From an uncultured Pelagibacteraceae bacterium (GTDB lineage Bacteria > Pseudomonadota > Alphaproteobacteria > Pelagibacterales > Pelagibacteraceae): a stretch of DNA of 64,000 nt. A program made the translations under genes and the position numbers. Within the stretch, counting starts at the first letter, position 1. Each line of letters starts with the position of its first letter. Location of the stretch: the NCBI GenBank assembly GCA_902579105.1, contig CACHFM010000006.1:17051-81050 (forward strand), written 5' to 3'. Below the pieces are notes generated by a model, which worked only from the letters and a program-made list of their open reading frames with translations, was not told the origin of the DNA and ran no database searches. Below, in pieces: positions 10,232-22,057 of the stretch.

Positions 10232-12148
10232 TTAATTTTTAATTATTTTTATCGATTCTTTTGTAAATAAAATATCTAAAATTTTTTTTGAAATTTGAGA
10301 TGAATTTAAACCTGCCAGATCATACATTTTTTTTGGATTATCTTGTTCAATAAAAGTGTCCGGTAATTTCATCGATCTAAACTTTAGACCTTTATCAAAC
10401 ACACCTTTTTCAGCCAGTAAATTTTTAACATGAGAAGCAAAACCACCAATAGATCCCTCTTCGATAGTTATCATAACTTCGTGCTCTCTTGCACATTTTA
10501 ATATAAGCTCTTCATCTAAAGGTTTAGCAAATCTTGCATCAATAATTGAAGTCAAAACACCTTTATTCTTTAATTCTTCTGCTGCTAATTTACATTCTTC
10601 AAGTCTTGTTCCTAAGCTCAAAATACAAACTTGTTTTCCTTCTTGAATAATTCTTCCTTTTCCTATTTCAATTTTTTCATCTATTGAAGGAAGTTCAACT
10701 CCAATACCAGTTCCTCTTGGATACCTTATGGCGCAAGGTTTAGTATTTATATCAATTGAGGTATTTATCATTTTCACTAACTCAGCTTCATCACTTGCGG
10801 CCATAACAATAAAATTAGGTAAAGTTGATAAATAAGTTATATCAAATGAACCAGCGTGTGTTGATCCGTCAGCCCCAACTAAGCCAGCCCTATCAATTGC
10901 AAATCTAACTGGCAAACTTTGAATAGCAACATCATGAACAACTTGATCATAGGCTCTTTGTAAAAATGTAGAGTAAATTGCTGCGTAGGGCTTATAACCT
11001 TCTGTAGCCAAACCTGCGGCGAAAGTTACTGCATGTTGTTCTGCTATACCTACATCAAACATTCTTTTTGGAAATTCTTTTCCAAAAATATCCATTCCTG
11101 TCCCACCTGGCATAGCTGCTGTTATACCTACAATTTTACTATCTTTTTGTGCATGCTTAACTAATGTATTAGCAAAAACTTTTGTATAGGCTGGAACATT
11201 ACTTCCACTTTTTAACTGCTCACCTGTATCAACATTGAACTTTGAAACACCATGATAATGATCTGATGCTTTTTCTGCATATGAATAACCTTTTCCTTTT
11301 TGGGTTTTAATATGAATCATAATTGGACCTTCATGCTTAGAATCTCTAGCATTTTTTAAAATTGGTATAAGAGTATTTAAATCATAGCCATCAATTGGAC
11401 CTACATAATAAAAACCTAAAGAACTAAATAAAGTACCTCCTGTGACAGCAGAACGTAAAAAATCTTCTGCTTTACCTGCCTTAGCACTAAATCTTTTTGA
11501 AAAAGCTGAAGTTATTAATTTTATTGTTTCTCTTAAACTAAAGTATATTTTACCAGTAAATAATTTTGCTAAATAAGTTCTCATGGCTCCTACTGGTTTA
11601 GCAATAGACATGTCATTATCATTTAAGATAACTATCATTTTAGTTTTTGATGCTCCTGCATTATTCATTGCTTCATAGGCCATACCTGCACTAATTGCTC
11701 CGTCACCAATAACAGCAATTACATTCGATGATTTATTTGCCAACTTATTTGCTTCTGCAATTCCAAGAGCTGATGATATAGATGTTGAGCTATGGGCAGC
11801 ACCAAAAGGATCGTATTCACTCTCTGATCTTTTGGTAAATCCTGATAATCCATTTCCTTGTCTTAAAGTTCTAATTTTACTTTTTCTTCCAGTTAAAATT
11901 TTGTGTGGATAAGATTGATGACCAACGTCCCATATTAATTTATCATTAGGAGTATCAAAAACGTAATGAAGTGCAACAGTTAACTCTACTACTCCTAAAC
12001 CAGCACCTAAATGTCCTCCTGTTTCTGATACAGCGCTAATCATTTCTTTTCTGACTTCATCAGAAACTTTTTGTAAATCATTTTCTGAGAGTTTCCTTAT
12101 ATCAGACGGAAAATTTATATTATCTAAAAATTTGTAATTTTCTTTCAT
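10232..12148 (-). CDS. dxs: 1-deoxy-D-xylulose-5-phosphate synthase
   Basis: A thiamine-diphosphate enzyme that condenses pyruvate with glyceraldehyde 3-phosphate, the first step of the MEP isoprenoid pathway. At 638 residues it is full length. It shows [15 protein letters not shown] near residue 74, the ThDP motif [18 protein letters not shown] near 147, and a transketolase-like pyrimidine domain with [15 protein letters not shown] near 366. Its start overlaps the ispA stop by 4 bp. The xseB-ispA-dxs order is a common bacterial arrangement that couples precursor supply to FPP synthesis. Confidence 0.97.
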   Translation of the reverse strand: MKENYKFLDNINFPSDIRKLSENDLQKVSDEVRKEMISAVSETGGHLGAGLGVVELTVALHYVFDTPNDKLIWDVGHQSYPHKILTGRKSKIRTLRQGNGLSGFTKRSESEYDPFGAAHSSTSISSALGIAEANKLANKSSNVIAVIGDGAISAGMAYEAMNNAGASKTKMIVILNDNDMSIAKPVGAMRTYLAKLFTGKIYFSLRETIKLITSAFSKRFSAKAGKAEDFLRSAVTGGTLFSSLGFYYVGPIDGYDLNTLIPILKNARDSKHEGPIMIHIKTQKGKGYSYAEKASDHYHGVSKFNVDTGEQLKSGSNVPAYTKVFANTLVKHAQKDSKIVGITAAMPGGTGMDIFGKEFPKRMFDVGIAEQHAVTFAAGLATEGYKPYAAIYSTFLQRAYDQVVHDVAIQSLPVRFAIDRAGLVGADGSTHAGSFDITYLSTLPNFIVMAASDEAELVKMINTSIDINTKPCAIRYPRGTGIGVELPSIDEKIEIGKGRIIQEGKQVCILSLGTRLEECKLAAEELKNKGVLTSIIDARFAKPLDEELILKCAREHEVMITIEEGSIGGFASHVKNLLAEKGVFDKGLKFRSMKLPDTFIEQDNPKKMYDLAGLNSSQISKKILDILFTKESIKIIKN

Positions 12149-13017
12149 TTATCTCTATTTAAAATATATTCCAATGTTTCTTTAAGATTTTTTGAATCTG
12201 ATCCATATTTTTTTAAATTTTTAATAATATCTAAAATAATATTATCACAATATTTAATTGCATTACTATATCCAAGTAAACCTATAAGTGTTGCCTTACC
12301 TTTTTTTTTGTCTTTTCCTGTTTTTTTTCCAACTTTTTTTTGATCACCCTTAAAATCAATCAAATCATCTGCTATTTGAAATAATAGACCAATTTTACAG
12401 CCAATATCTTCAAAAAATTTAATTTCTTTTTTACCTTTCTTTTTAATAATAGCTGGAACTACACAACAAAAACTAAATAATTTTCCTGTCTTTTTAATCT
12501 CCATTTCTAAGATTTTATTTTTAGTTACTTTTTTCTTTTCATAATTTAGGTCTAAATATTGTCCACCTGCTATACCAAAATGACCTGAACATTCAGATAA
12601 TTTTTTAATTAAATTAATTTTAATTTTTTCATTAACTTTTAAATTTGGACTTGACAAAATTTCAAAGGCCATTGTAAGCAAAGAATTTCCAGCAAGAACA
12701 GCTGTTGACTCTCCGAATTTAATATGAGCGGATGGTTTGCCTCTTCTCATTTTATCATTATCCATACATGGCAAATCATCATGAATAAGGGAATAAGCAT
12801 GAATACATTCGACCGCTGCACCAATAATAATTAATGTTTTATAATCGACAGGAATTAAAGCACCAATATCAATTAAAATTTTAGATCTAATTTTTTTTCC
12901 TCCTGGAAATAAACCATATTTCATTGCAGGAATTAATTTGGAGTTATCTTGTTTATTAAGAAAATTTTTCAAAAATATATTTGTGTCTTTTGCAATTCTA
13001 TTAAGTTTAATTTTCAT
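12145..13017 (-). CDS. ispA: Farnesyl (geranyl) diphosphate synthase
   Basis: This short-chain trans-prenyltransferase makes FPP from IPP and DMAPP. The first motif DDLPCMDND (DDxxxxD, the FPP-type insertion) is near residue 99, followed by RRGKPSAH. The second, [12 protein letters not shown], is near 215. GGKKIRSKI near residue 39 binds IPP. It has 290 residues. The two extra residues in the first Asp motif distinguish it from the long-chain IspB at 7471-8484. It is the middle gene of xseB-ispA-dxs, overlapping both neighbours by 4 bp. Confidence 0.94.
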   Translation of the reverse strand: MKIKLNRIAKDTNIFLKNFLNKQDNSKLIPAMKYGLFPGGKKIRSKILIDIGALIPVDYKTLIIIGAAVECIHAYSLIHDDLPCMDNDKMRRGKPSAHIKFGESTAVLAGNSLLTMAFEILSSPNLKVNEKIKINLIKKLSECSGHFGIAGGQYLDLNYEKKKVTKNKILEMEIKKTGKLFSFCCVVPAIIKKKGKKEIKFFEDIGCKIGLLFQIADDLIDFKGDQKKVGKKTGKDKKKGKATLIGLLGYSNAIKYCDNIILDIIKNLKKYGSDSKNLKETLEYILNRDK

Positions 13018-13250
13018 TTTTTTTTAATAATTTCTTTAACTTTTTTAGTTGTTTCTTCACTTATAGATTTAAAATTTTGTCTAAATTTTTTTTCAATAAT
13101 ATTATTTAACTTCAATAATTGCTGATAACTTTCAACAGAATTATTCAAATCCTTTTCATTTTCCAATGACTTAATTATTTGATTTGCCTCATCTGTGAGT
13201 TCTTCAAGCGAACTTGTATTAATATCAGGTGGTAAATTTTTATCTTTCAT
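13014..13250 (-). CDS. xseB: Exodeoxyribonuclease VII small subunit
   Basis: A 78-residue helical protein matching XseB. SLEELTDEANQIIKSLEN near residue 14 is followed by LNNSVESYQQLLKLNNIIEKK, equivalent to the family's L-x-x-S-x-x-x-Y-x-x-G-x-x-L region. It binds the XseA catalytic subunit, which is not in this window. It is the first gene of xseB-ispA-dxs and overlaps ispA by 4 bp. Its start codon lies only 20 bp from the divergent sua5 start. The identification rests on the pattern plus the conserved neighbourhood. Confidence 0.85.
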   Translation of the reverse strand: MKDKNLPPDINTSSLEELTDEANQIIKSLENEKDLNNSVESYQQLLKLNNIIEKKFRQNFKSISEETTKKVKEIIKKK

Positions 13251-13270
13251 ATAATAATAATTATTAATAC

Positions 13271-14203
13271 ATGAAATCTATTCAATCAAATATCAAAAAA
13301 GCAAAAAAATATTTAGTCAAAAAACATTGTGTGGCAGTGCCTACAGAAACCGTCTATGGATTAGCAGGAAATGCATATTCTGATATTTCTATAAAAAAAA
13401 TATTTAAATTAAAAAAAAGGCCTCTCAATAATCCATTAATTGTACATTATTATGATATCAATAAACTTCAAGAGGATTGCTATATCAATGATAATTTTAT
13501 AAAACTTTATAAGAAGTTTTCTCCTGGACCGATAACATTTATTTTAAAATTAAAAAAAAAATCTAAAATTTCAAAATTTGTAACTAATAAAAATAAAAGC
13601 CTTGCTGTTCGTTTTCCTAAACATCGTTTGTTTAGACAATTACTTAAGAACTTAGATTTCCCACTGGCTGCACCAAGTGCAAACATATCCACTAAATTAA
13701 GTTCTGTTCAAGTATCAGATGTTGTTGATGAGTTTGGATCAAAAATTAAATATATATTAGATGGTGGTAAATGTCAGATTGGAGTTGAGTCAACAATTAT
13801 TAATCTTACTTCTAAACCATCAATCCTAAGACTTGGTGGATTAGATATTTCTAAAATTGAAAAAGTATTGAAAATAAAAGTTTTAATTAATACAAATTCA
13901 AAAAAGAAAATTGCTCCTGGCCAATTTCCTTTGCATTATTCTCCAGGCATACCTTTGAGAACAAATGTTAAAATTCCAAAAAAAAATGAAGCTTTTTTGT
14001 TAATTAAAAAAAGAAAAATAAAATTAAAAAATTATTTCTATTTAAGCAAAAAAAATGATCTAAAACATGCTGCAAAAAATTTATATTCTTTATTAAGAAA
14101 GATAAAAAAAAATGGATATAGAATGATTGCAGTAGAAAAAATTCCAAATATTGGTATTGGTAAAACTATAAATGATAGATTAAATAGGGCTTCTAGATAT
14201 TAA
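13271..14203 (+). CDS. Threonylcarbamoyl-AMP synthase, Sua5 type
   Basis: It makes L-threonylcarbamoyl-AMP from threonine, bicarbonate and ATP for t6A37 of ANN-decoding tRNAs. The YrdC domain covers residues 1-200: VPTETVYGLAGNAYSD near 23, KKRPLNNPLIVHY near 47, SLAVRFPKH near 115, and AAPSANIS near 135. A C-terminal Sua5 domain (about residues 215-310), introduced by APGQFPLHYSPGIPL, makes it the long Sua5 form rather than short TsaC. Its stop TAA directly abuts the ATG of the ABC ATPase gene at 14204, so these are probably co-transcribed without an obvious functional link. Confidence 0.93.
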   Translation: MKSIQSNIKKAKKYLVKKHCVAVPTETVYGLAGNAYSDISIKKIFKLKKRPLNNPLIVHYYDINKLQEDCYINDNFIKLYKKFSPGPITFILKLKKKSKISKFVTNKNKSLAVRFPKHRLFRQLLKNLDFPLAAPSANISTKLSSVQVSDVVDEFGSKIKYILDGGKCQIGVESTIINLTSKPSILRLGGLDISKIEKVLKIKVLINTNSKKKIAPGQFPLHYSPGIPLRTNVKIPKKNEAFLLIKKRKIKLKNYFYLSKKNDLKHAAKNLYSLLRKIKKNGYRMIAVEKIPNIGIGKTINDRLNRASRY

Positions 14204-14941
14204 ATGTCAAATTCAATTGAAGTAATTAATTTATCAAAAAAATATAAATCAAAAGAAGCTGTCAATAGTATTAATTTCAAAATAAATGAAAATGAAATTG
14301 TTGGTTTATTAGGTCCAAATGGTTGTGGAAAAACTACAACAATTGGAATGATACTTGGTCTATTAAAACCTACGAGTGGTAAAGTCTTAATTAATGGAAT
14401 GGATATTGAAAAAAATAAAATTTCCCTTCTTAATAAAATGAATTTTATTTCTCCATATATTGAACTACCAAAAAAACTTACTGTTAGACAAAATTTAATT
14501 GTCTATGGAAAATTATATAACATTAAAAACCCAAATGAACGAATTGGCTATTTATCAAACAAATTAAGATTAGATGAACTTTTAGATAAAATTACTGGAG
14601 AACTTTCTTCAGGACAGAAAAATAGAGTTAGCTTAGCTAAAGCATTAATTAATGATCCATCAGTACTTTTACTTGATGAGCCCACAGCATCTTTAGATCC
14701 TGAAACTGGAGATTTTGTAAGAACATTTTTGGAAAATTATAAAAAAGAGAGAAAGATCTCAGTATTACTAGCTTCTCATAATATGGATGAGGTCAAAAGA
14801 CTTTGTGGTACTGTACTGATGATGAAGGATGGCTTAATTGTTAATAGTGGTACCCCAGATCATTTAATTAAAAAATATGGAAGAAAAAACTTAGAAGAAG
14901 TTTTTTTAGAAATCGCGAGAAATAAAAATGAATTTAACTAG
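14204..14941 (+). CDS. ABC-2 type transporter, ATP-binding subunit
   Basis: A single nucleotide-binding domain of 245 residues. Walker A is GPNGCGKTT near residue 38, the Q-loop region follows, the signature is ELSSGQKNR near 134, and Walker B is VLLLDEPTASLDPE near 154, with the switch His in ASHNMDE. Its 3' end overlaps the membrane partner gene by 14 bp, so the pair is one two-gene exporter. The architecture (DRR/NatA-like ATPase plus an ABC-2 permease) is used for drugs, lipids or polysaccharides; no substrate can be read from the sequence. It follows sua5 without a gap. Confidence 0.9.
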   Translation: MSNSIEVINLSKKYKSKEAVNSINFKINENEIVGLLGPNGCGKTTTIGMILGLLKPTSGKVLINGMDIEKNKISLLNKMNFISPYIELPKKLTVRQNLIVYGKLYNIKNPNERIGYLSNKLRLDELLDKITGELSSGQKNRVSLAKALINDPSVLLLDEPTASLDPETGDFVRTFLENYKKERKISVLLASHNMDEVKRLCGTVLMMKDGLIVNSGTPDHLIKKYGRKNLEEVFLEIARNKNEFN

Positions 14942-15719
14942 AATTTATGGTCTTTTCTTAAGACACTTTTATTTAATCACAAGATCATTTCCTAGAATAT
15001 TAGATTTAATTTATTGGCCGTCTATTCAAATTACTTTATGGGGTTTCATTTCAAATTTTTTTGCAGCCCACAGTAGTTATTACAGTGGTGCTGTAGGAGT
15101 AATTCTTTCTTGCGCTATACTTTATGACTTTTTATTTAGAACAAGCATTGGATTTAATATGTTATTTTTAGAAGAAATTTGGAGTAGAAATTTTACTAAT
15201 CTATTTATTGCGCCCATGAAAATTAGTGAAATTATTGTGTCATTAGTCTTTACAGCTTTAATTAGAGCTTTAATTGGTTTGGTTCCAGCAATATTATTAA
15301 CTTCTCCACTCTTTGGAATATCTTTATTAGATTTAGGTATACCTTTGGCTTTACTTTTTCTAAGTTTATATATTTTTGGAATTACACTTGGTATACTTGT
15401 TGCTGCAGGGCTTTTAAGATTTGGACCATCATTTGAAAATATTGCTTGGTCTACAATGTTCCTTTTAGCACCTTTTGGATGCATATATTATCCTGTTGAA
15501 ACACTTCCTGGAATATTTCAATCAATAGCATATACGCTACCATTAGTTTATATTTTTGAAGAAACTAGAAATATATTAGTCAATCAGTATGTAAATTATG
15601 AAAATATTATTCAAGCTTTATATTTAAACGCTTTATATCTGATAATAGCAATATCAATATTTTATTATTCTTTTGATAAAGCAAGAGACAATGGAACTTT
15701 AATTAATATTGGAGAATAA
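14928..15719 (+). CDS. ABC-2 type transporter, permease subunit
   Basis: A 263-residue polytopic membrane protein with about six hydrophobic segments (near residues 28-48, 58-80, 103-128, 138-160, 170-190 and 230-250). The segment GPSFENIAWSTMFLLAPFGCIYYPVETLPG near residue 166 resembles the conserved C-terminal loop of ABC-2 permeases, which includes a P-V-x-x-L-P element. The ATG lies inside the ATPase gene (14-bp overlap). It pairs with the 14204-14941 ATPase as an inner-membrane exporter of unknown substrate. A dehydrogenase gene follows 3 bp downstream. Confidence 0.86.
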   Translation: MNLTRIYGLFLRHFYLITRSFPRILDLIYWPSIQITLWGFISNFFAAHSSYYSGAVGVILSCAILYDFLFRTSIGFNMLFLEEIWSRNFTNLFIAPMKISEIIVSLVFTALIRALIGLVPAILLTSPLFGISLLDLGIPLALLFLSLYIFGITLGILVAAGLLRFGPSFENIAWSTMFLLAPFGCIYYPVETLPGIFQSIAYTLPLVYIFEETRNILVNQYVNYENIIQALYLNALYLIIAISIFYYSFDKARDNGTLINIGE

Positions 15720-15722
15720 AAA

Positions 15723-16607
15723 ATGAAGAAAGAAATTGGTATTCTTGGTTTGGGGTCAATGGGGACAGCAATTGCATTGAATCTTAAAAAAAAATACAAA
15801 ATTTTTGGTTACGATATTAATAAACATAATAAGATTAAATCCAGTAAAAACTTTTTTTTTGCAAAAAATCTAAAAGAAATTTTTTTAAAAACAAATATCT
15901 TTGTAGTAATTGTATTAAATGAAAATCAATGCCAAAAAATTTTTAATAAATTCATAGAAATCAAAAAAAATCTAAAAATTACCAAAAAATACACTATTAT
16001 TAACTGCACTACTGTGTCTCCAAATTGGGTTAAAAAAATATACAAAAAATTAGAAAAAAATAATTTTGATTATATTGACTGTCCAGTATCAGGAGGACCA
16101 AAAAAAGCAATAAATGGTAAGTTAAGCTTAATGCTTTCTTCAAAAAAAGTTATATATAAAAAAAATTTAGCTTTGTTAAAAAATATAGGAAATAATATAT
16201 ATAATTTAGGAAATAAAATAGGGACTGGTTCAACTGTAAAAATTATTAATAATTGTCTGGCAGGAATCCAAATTGTGTCAGCAGCAGAAGCTATTACTCT
16301 AGCCAAAAAAGAAAAAATTAATTTAAAAAAAATATTTAAAATAATTAATAATTCCTCAGGTCAAAGTTGGATGTTTGCTGATAGAGGTAAAAGAATGATA
16401 GAAAAAAAATACTTTAAACCTTTAAGTAGACTAAGTATTTTTAAAAAAGATATGAAATTAGCAAATAAATTAAGAAAAAAACATTTTATTAATTTACCTT
16501 TGACGATAGCTACACTTAAAATGTATGAAAATGGATGTAAACAAGGACTAGAAAATTTTGATGATTCTGCAGTTATACGCTTATTAGAAAAAAAAAGAGT
16601 TAACTAA
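15723..16607 (+). CDS. Beta-hydroxyacid dehydrogenase (3-hydroxyisobutyrate dehydrogenase family)
   Basis: An NAD(P)-dependent dehydrogenase of 294 residues. The N-terminal Rossmann motif is GILGLGSMGTAIALNL near residue 6. The substrate motif is DCPVSGGPKKAINGKL near 119. The catalytic-lysine helix is GTGSTVKIINNCLAG near 167. These are the family's defining sites, shared by 3-hydroxyisobutyrate, tartronate-semialdehyde, L-threonate and related enzymes, so the substrate is open. It is last in the sua5-ABC-ABC-dehydrogenase series. Its TAA stop is immediately followed by the 3' end of an oppositely oriented tRNA gene. Confidence 0.85.
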   Translation: MKKEIGILGLGSMGTAIALNLKKKYKIFGYDINKHNKIKSSKNFFFAKNLKEIFLKTNIFVVIVLNENQCQKIFNKFIEIKKNLKITKKYTIINCTTVSPNWVKKIYKKLEKNNFDYIDCPVSGGPKKAINGKLSLMLSSKKVIYKKNLALLKNIGNNIYNLGNKIGTGSTVKIINNCLAGIQIVSAAEAITLAKKEKINLKKIFKIINNSSGQSWMFADRGKRMIEKKYFKPLSRLSIFKKDMKLANKLRKKHFINLPLTIATLKMYENGCKQGLENFDDSAVIRLLEKKRVN

Positions 16608-16684
16608 TGGTGCGCCTGCTAGGAGTCGAACCCAGAACCTCCTGATCCGAAGTCAGGCGCTCTATCCAGTTGAGCTACAAGCGC
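16608..16684 (-). tRNA. tRNA-Arg (anticodon TCG)
   Basis: Read on the minus strand, GCGCTTG pairs with CAGGCGC to form the acceptor stem, and CCA is encoded. The D-arm is GTAGCTCAACTGGATAGAGC. The anticodon stem CCTGA/TCAGG encloses the loop CTTCGGA with TCG at 34-36. The T-arm reads GGGTTCGACTCCT. Length is 77 nt. The anticodon TCG reads CGA and other CGN codons. The gene sits between two rightward genes, touches the stop of the dehydrogenase gene, and lies 23 bp from the rluD start. Confidence 0.96.
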
Positions 16685-16707
16685 TTATAGTATTAATATT
16701 ACATTTT

Positions 16708-17685
16708 ATGAAAAAAAACATTAATTTTATAGTTAAGGAAACTGAAAACAATCTAAGAGTCGATGTTTTAATCAACAAAAGAGATGAGTTGATTAGTAGA
16801 ACTAGAATTAAAAATTTAATTCTAAAAGAAAAATTAAAATTAAATAATGAAATAATAACAAGTCCATCAAAAAAAGTTTTAACAGGTGATGAATTAAGTC
16901 TTCAAATTCCAGAACCCAAAGAAGCTTCTTTAAAACCTTATAATTTTAAATTAGAAATAATTCATGAAGATGATGACTTATTAGTGATTAATAAACCTGC
17001 TGGAATAATCATGCATCCAGGTGCAGGGAATTATGACAAAACATTAGTAAATGCTTTAGTAAATTATAATAAAAACTCTCTCTCCAATATTGGAGATGAA
17101 CTTAGACCTGGTATAGTTCATAGAATAGATAAAAACACATCTGGGTTAGTTGTTATTGCAAAAAATAATGAAACTCACGAAAACTTATCAAAACAATTTA
17201 ATGACCACTCAATCACTAGAATTTATCAACTTTTAATATGGGGCAAACTTAGACCTTCTTCTGGAAGAATTGATACTTATATTACTCGAAGTTCAAAAAA
17301 CAGACAGCTAATGGAAGTAAGCAGATCTAAAGGGAAAAGAGCTATAACAAATTATAAAACTATAGAAATTTTTGAAAACAATAAAATACCGACTTTAAGT
17401 TTAGTAGAATGTAAATTAGAAACTGGTAGAACTCATCAAATACGTGTTCACATGACCTATATGGGAAATAGTATAGTTGGAGATAATAAATATAAAAAAA
17501 AATATAAAAAACTTAAAAATGTTGAAGTAGGATTAGATAGTTTACTCTCCAAATTAGATAGACAGTTTTTACACGCAAAAACTTTAGGATTTGTTCATCC
17601 TAAAACTACTGAAGCAATGATTTTTTCATCAGTTTTCCCAAAAGAACTCAATAATATATTAAAAATGCTTAAAAATACTAAGTAA
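16708..17685 (+). CDS. rluD: 23S rRNA pseudouridine synthase, RluD/RluA family
   Basis: It isomerises uridines in 23S rRNA. An N-terminal S4 RNA-binding domain (about residues 15-65) precedes the catalytic domain. The catalytic Asp is residue 141 in HRIDKNTSGLVVIAK. Further family motifs are LLVINKPAGIIMHPG near 91 and ETGRTHQIRVHM near 238. The 325-residue length and S4 domain favour RluD (helix 69) over RluA, although RluC shares the layout. It starts 23 bp after tRNA-Arg on the other strand, and rpoH follows 44 bp downstream. Confidence 0.9.
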   Translation: MKKNINFIVKETENNLRVDVLINKRDELISRTRIKNLILKEKLKLNNEIITSPSKKVLTGDELSLQIPEPKEASLKPYNFKLEIIHEDDDLLVINKPAGIIMHPGAGNYDKTLVNALVNYNKNSLSNIGDELRPGIVHRIDKNTSGLVVIAKNNETHENLSKQFNDHSITRIYQLLIWGKLRPSSGRIDTYITRSSKNRQLMEVSRSKGKRAITNYKTIEIFENNKIPTLSLVECKLETGRTHQIRVHMTYMGNSIVGDNKYKKKYKKLKNVEVGLDSLLSKLDRQFLHAKTLGFVHPKTTEAMIFSSVFPKELNNILKMLKNTK

Positions 17686-17729
17686 TAAATCATTGAAAAT
17701 TTATTATTTTTAATTAAATAAATACAGCC

Positions 17730-20724
<2,995 letters not shown>

Positions 20725-20725
20725 T

Positions 20726-22057
20726 TTATTTAATCTTTCTTAAAATAATATTTATACAATTATTAAGAAGTTTTTTATTTTCACTCTCAGCCATAACTCT
20801 TATTTTTGACTCAGTTCCTGACATTCTTACTAGTATTCTTCCTTGTCCTTTCATTAATTTTTCTGCAGCTCTAATTGATTTTTTTACTTCAGATTTTTTT
20901 ATTATAGACTTGTCTTTAACTTCAATACTTTTCAAAATTTGAGGTGTTTTTTTAAATTTGTTAAAAAAATTACTAGCTTTTCGATCTTTTCTGATTGCAA
21001 ACAATACTTCTAAAGCAACAAGTAAACCATCTCCAGTTGTTGCAAATTTTCCCAAAATAATATGTCCCGATTGTTCACCACCTAAATTGAAATTATTTTT
21101 TTTCATTTTTTCTTTTACGTATCTGTCGCCTACATTTGCCCTAATAAATTTTATATTTTTAGATTTCAGAAATTCTTCTAGACCATAATTAGACATTAAG
21201 GTTCCAACCACACCTCCTTTCAACATTTTTTTATCTTTCCATCTATTTGCTAATGCTGCAATTATTTGATCGCCATCAATTATACTTCCAGTTTCATCAC
21301 ACATAATAATTCTATCGGCATCACCATCAAGTGAAATACCTAGGTGTGCTTTATGTTTTTTTACAGCAAGCTTAATCTTGCTAGGGTATGTTGAGCCACA
21401 ATTATCATTTATATTTAGACCATTTGGGTTTACACCAATTGCTATTACTTTCGCTCCAAGAGATTTTAATAATTCTGGTCCTGCTTTGTAACCTGCTCCA
21501 TTTGCACAATCTATTACAATTATCAAGCCTCTTAAATTAAATTCTTTAATAAAATTTTTTTTTAAAATTTTTAAATAATCTTTTGTTCCAGTTTCTAATC
21601 TTTTTACTCTTCCTAGTTTTTCTGGATTTGATAAATAATTTTTAATCTTTTTATCAATTAAACTTTCAATTTTCTTTTCAATTTTATCAGATAATTTCAT
21701 ACCATCTGGACCAAATAATTTTAATCCATTGTCGTGATGAGTATTATGTGAAGCTGTAATCATAATCCCCATATTTGCTTTCATAGTTTTTGTAAGCATA
21801 GCCAAACCATTTGTGGGTAAAGGTCCCAATGTATATACGTGCATTCCTGCAGATGTAAGTCCTGATACTAATGCAGGCTCCAAACTATACCCTGATAATC
21901 TAGTATCTTTTGCTATTATTGCTATTTGCTTTCTTTTTTTTTGCGACTTAAAGTACGTCCCTGACGCTAAACCAAATTTAAAAAACATATCACCATTAAT
22001 ATTTTTGCTATTAATAGCGCCTCGTATTCCATCTGTACCAAAATATTTTTTTGCCAT
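20726..22057 (-). CDS. glmM: Phosphoglucosamine mutase
   Basis: It converts glucosamine 6-phosphate to glucosamine 1-phosphate for UDP-GlcNAc, and so for peptidoglycan and LPS. It has 443 residues, normal length. The active-site loop GIMITASHNTHHDNG holds the phosphoserine at residue 103. The Mg loop LDGDADRI lies near 244, the sugar loop GGEQSGHII near 329, and the phosphate-binding RMSGTESKIRV near 412. The N-terminal KYFGTDGIRG is the GlmM signature. The ATG overlaps the folP stop (a single shared base). The ftsH-folP-glmM order is conserved in many proteobacteria. Confidence 0.97.
   Translation of the reverse strand: MAKKYFGTDGIRGAINSKNINGDMFFKFGLASGTYFKSQKKRKQIAIIAKDTRLSGYSLEPALVSGLTSAGMHVYTLGPLPTNGLAMLTKTMKANMGIMITASHNTHHDNGLKLFGPDGMKLSDKIEKKIESLIDKKIKNYLSNPEKLGRVKRLETGTKDYLKILKKNFIKEFNLRGLIIVIDCANGAGYKAGPELLKSLGAKVIAIGVNPNGLNINDNCGSTYPSKIKLAVKKHKAHLGISLDGDADRIIMCDETGSIIDGDQIIAALANRWKDKKMLKGGVVGTLMSNYGLEEFLKSKNIKFIRANVGDRYVKEKMKKNNFNLGGEQSGHIILGKFATTGDGLLVALEVLFAIRKDRKASNFFNKFKKTPQILKSIEVKDKSIIKKSEVKKSIRAAEKLMKGQGRILVRMSGTESKIRVMAESENKKLLNNCINIILRKIK

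Noticed and set aside
16608..16684. tRNA-Arg as an integration site
   Set aside because: No integrase gene, no duplicated tRNA 3' end and no compositional break lie next to it.
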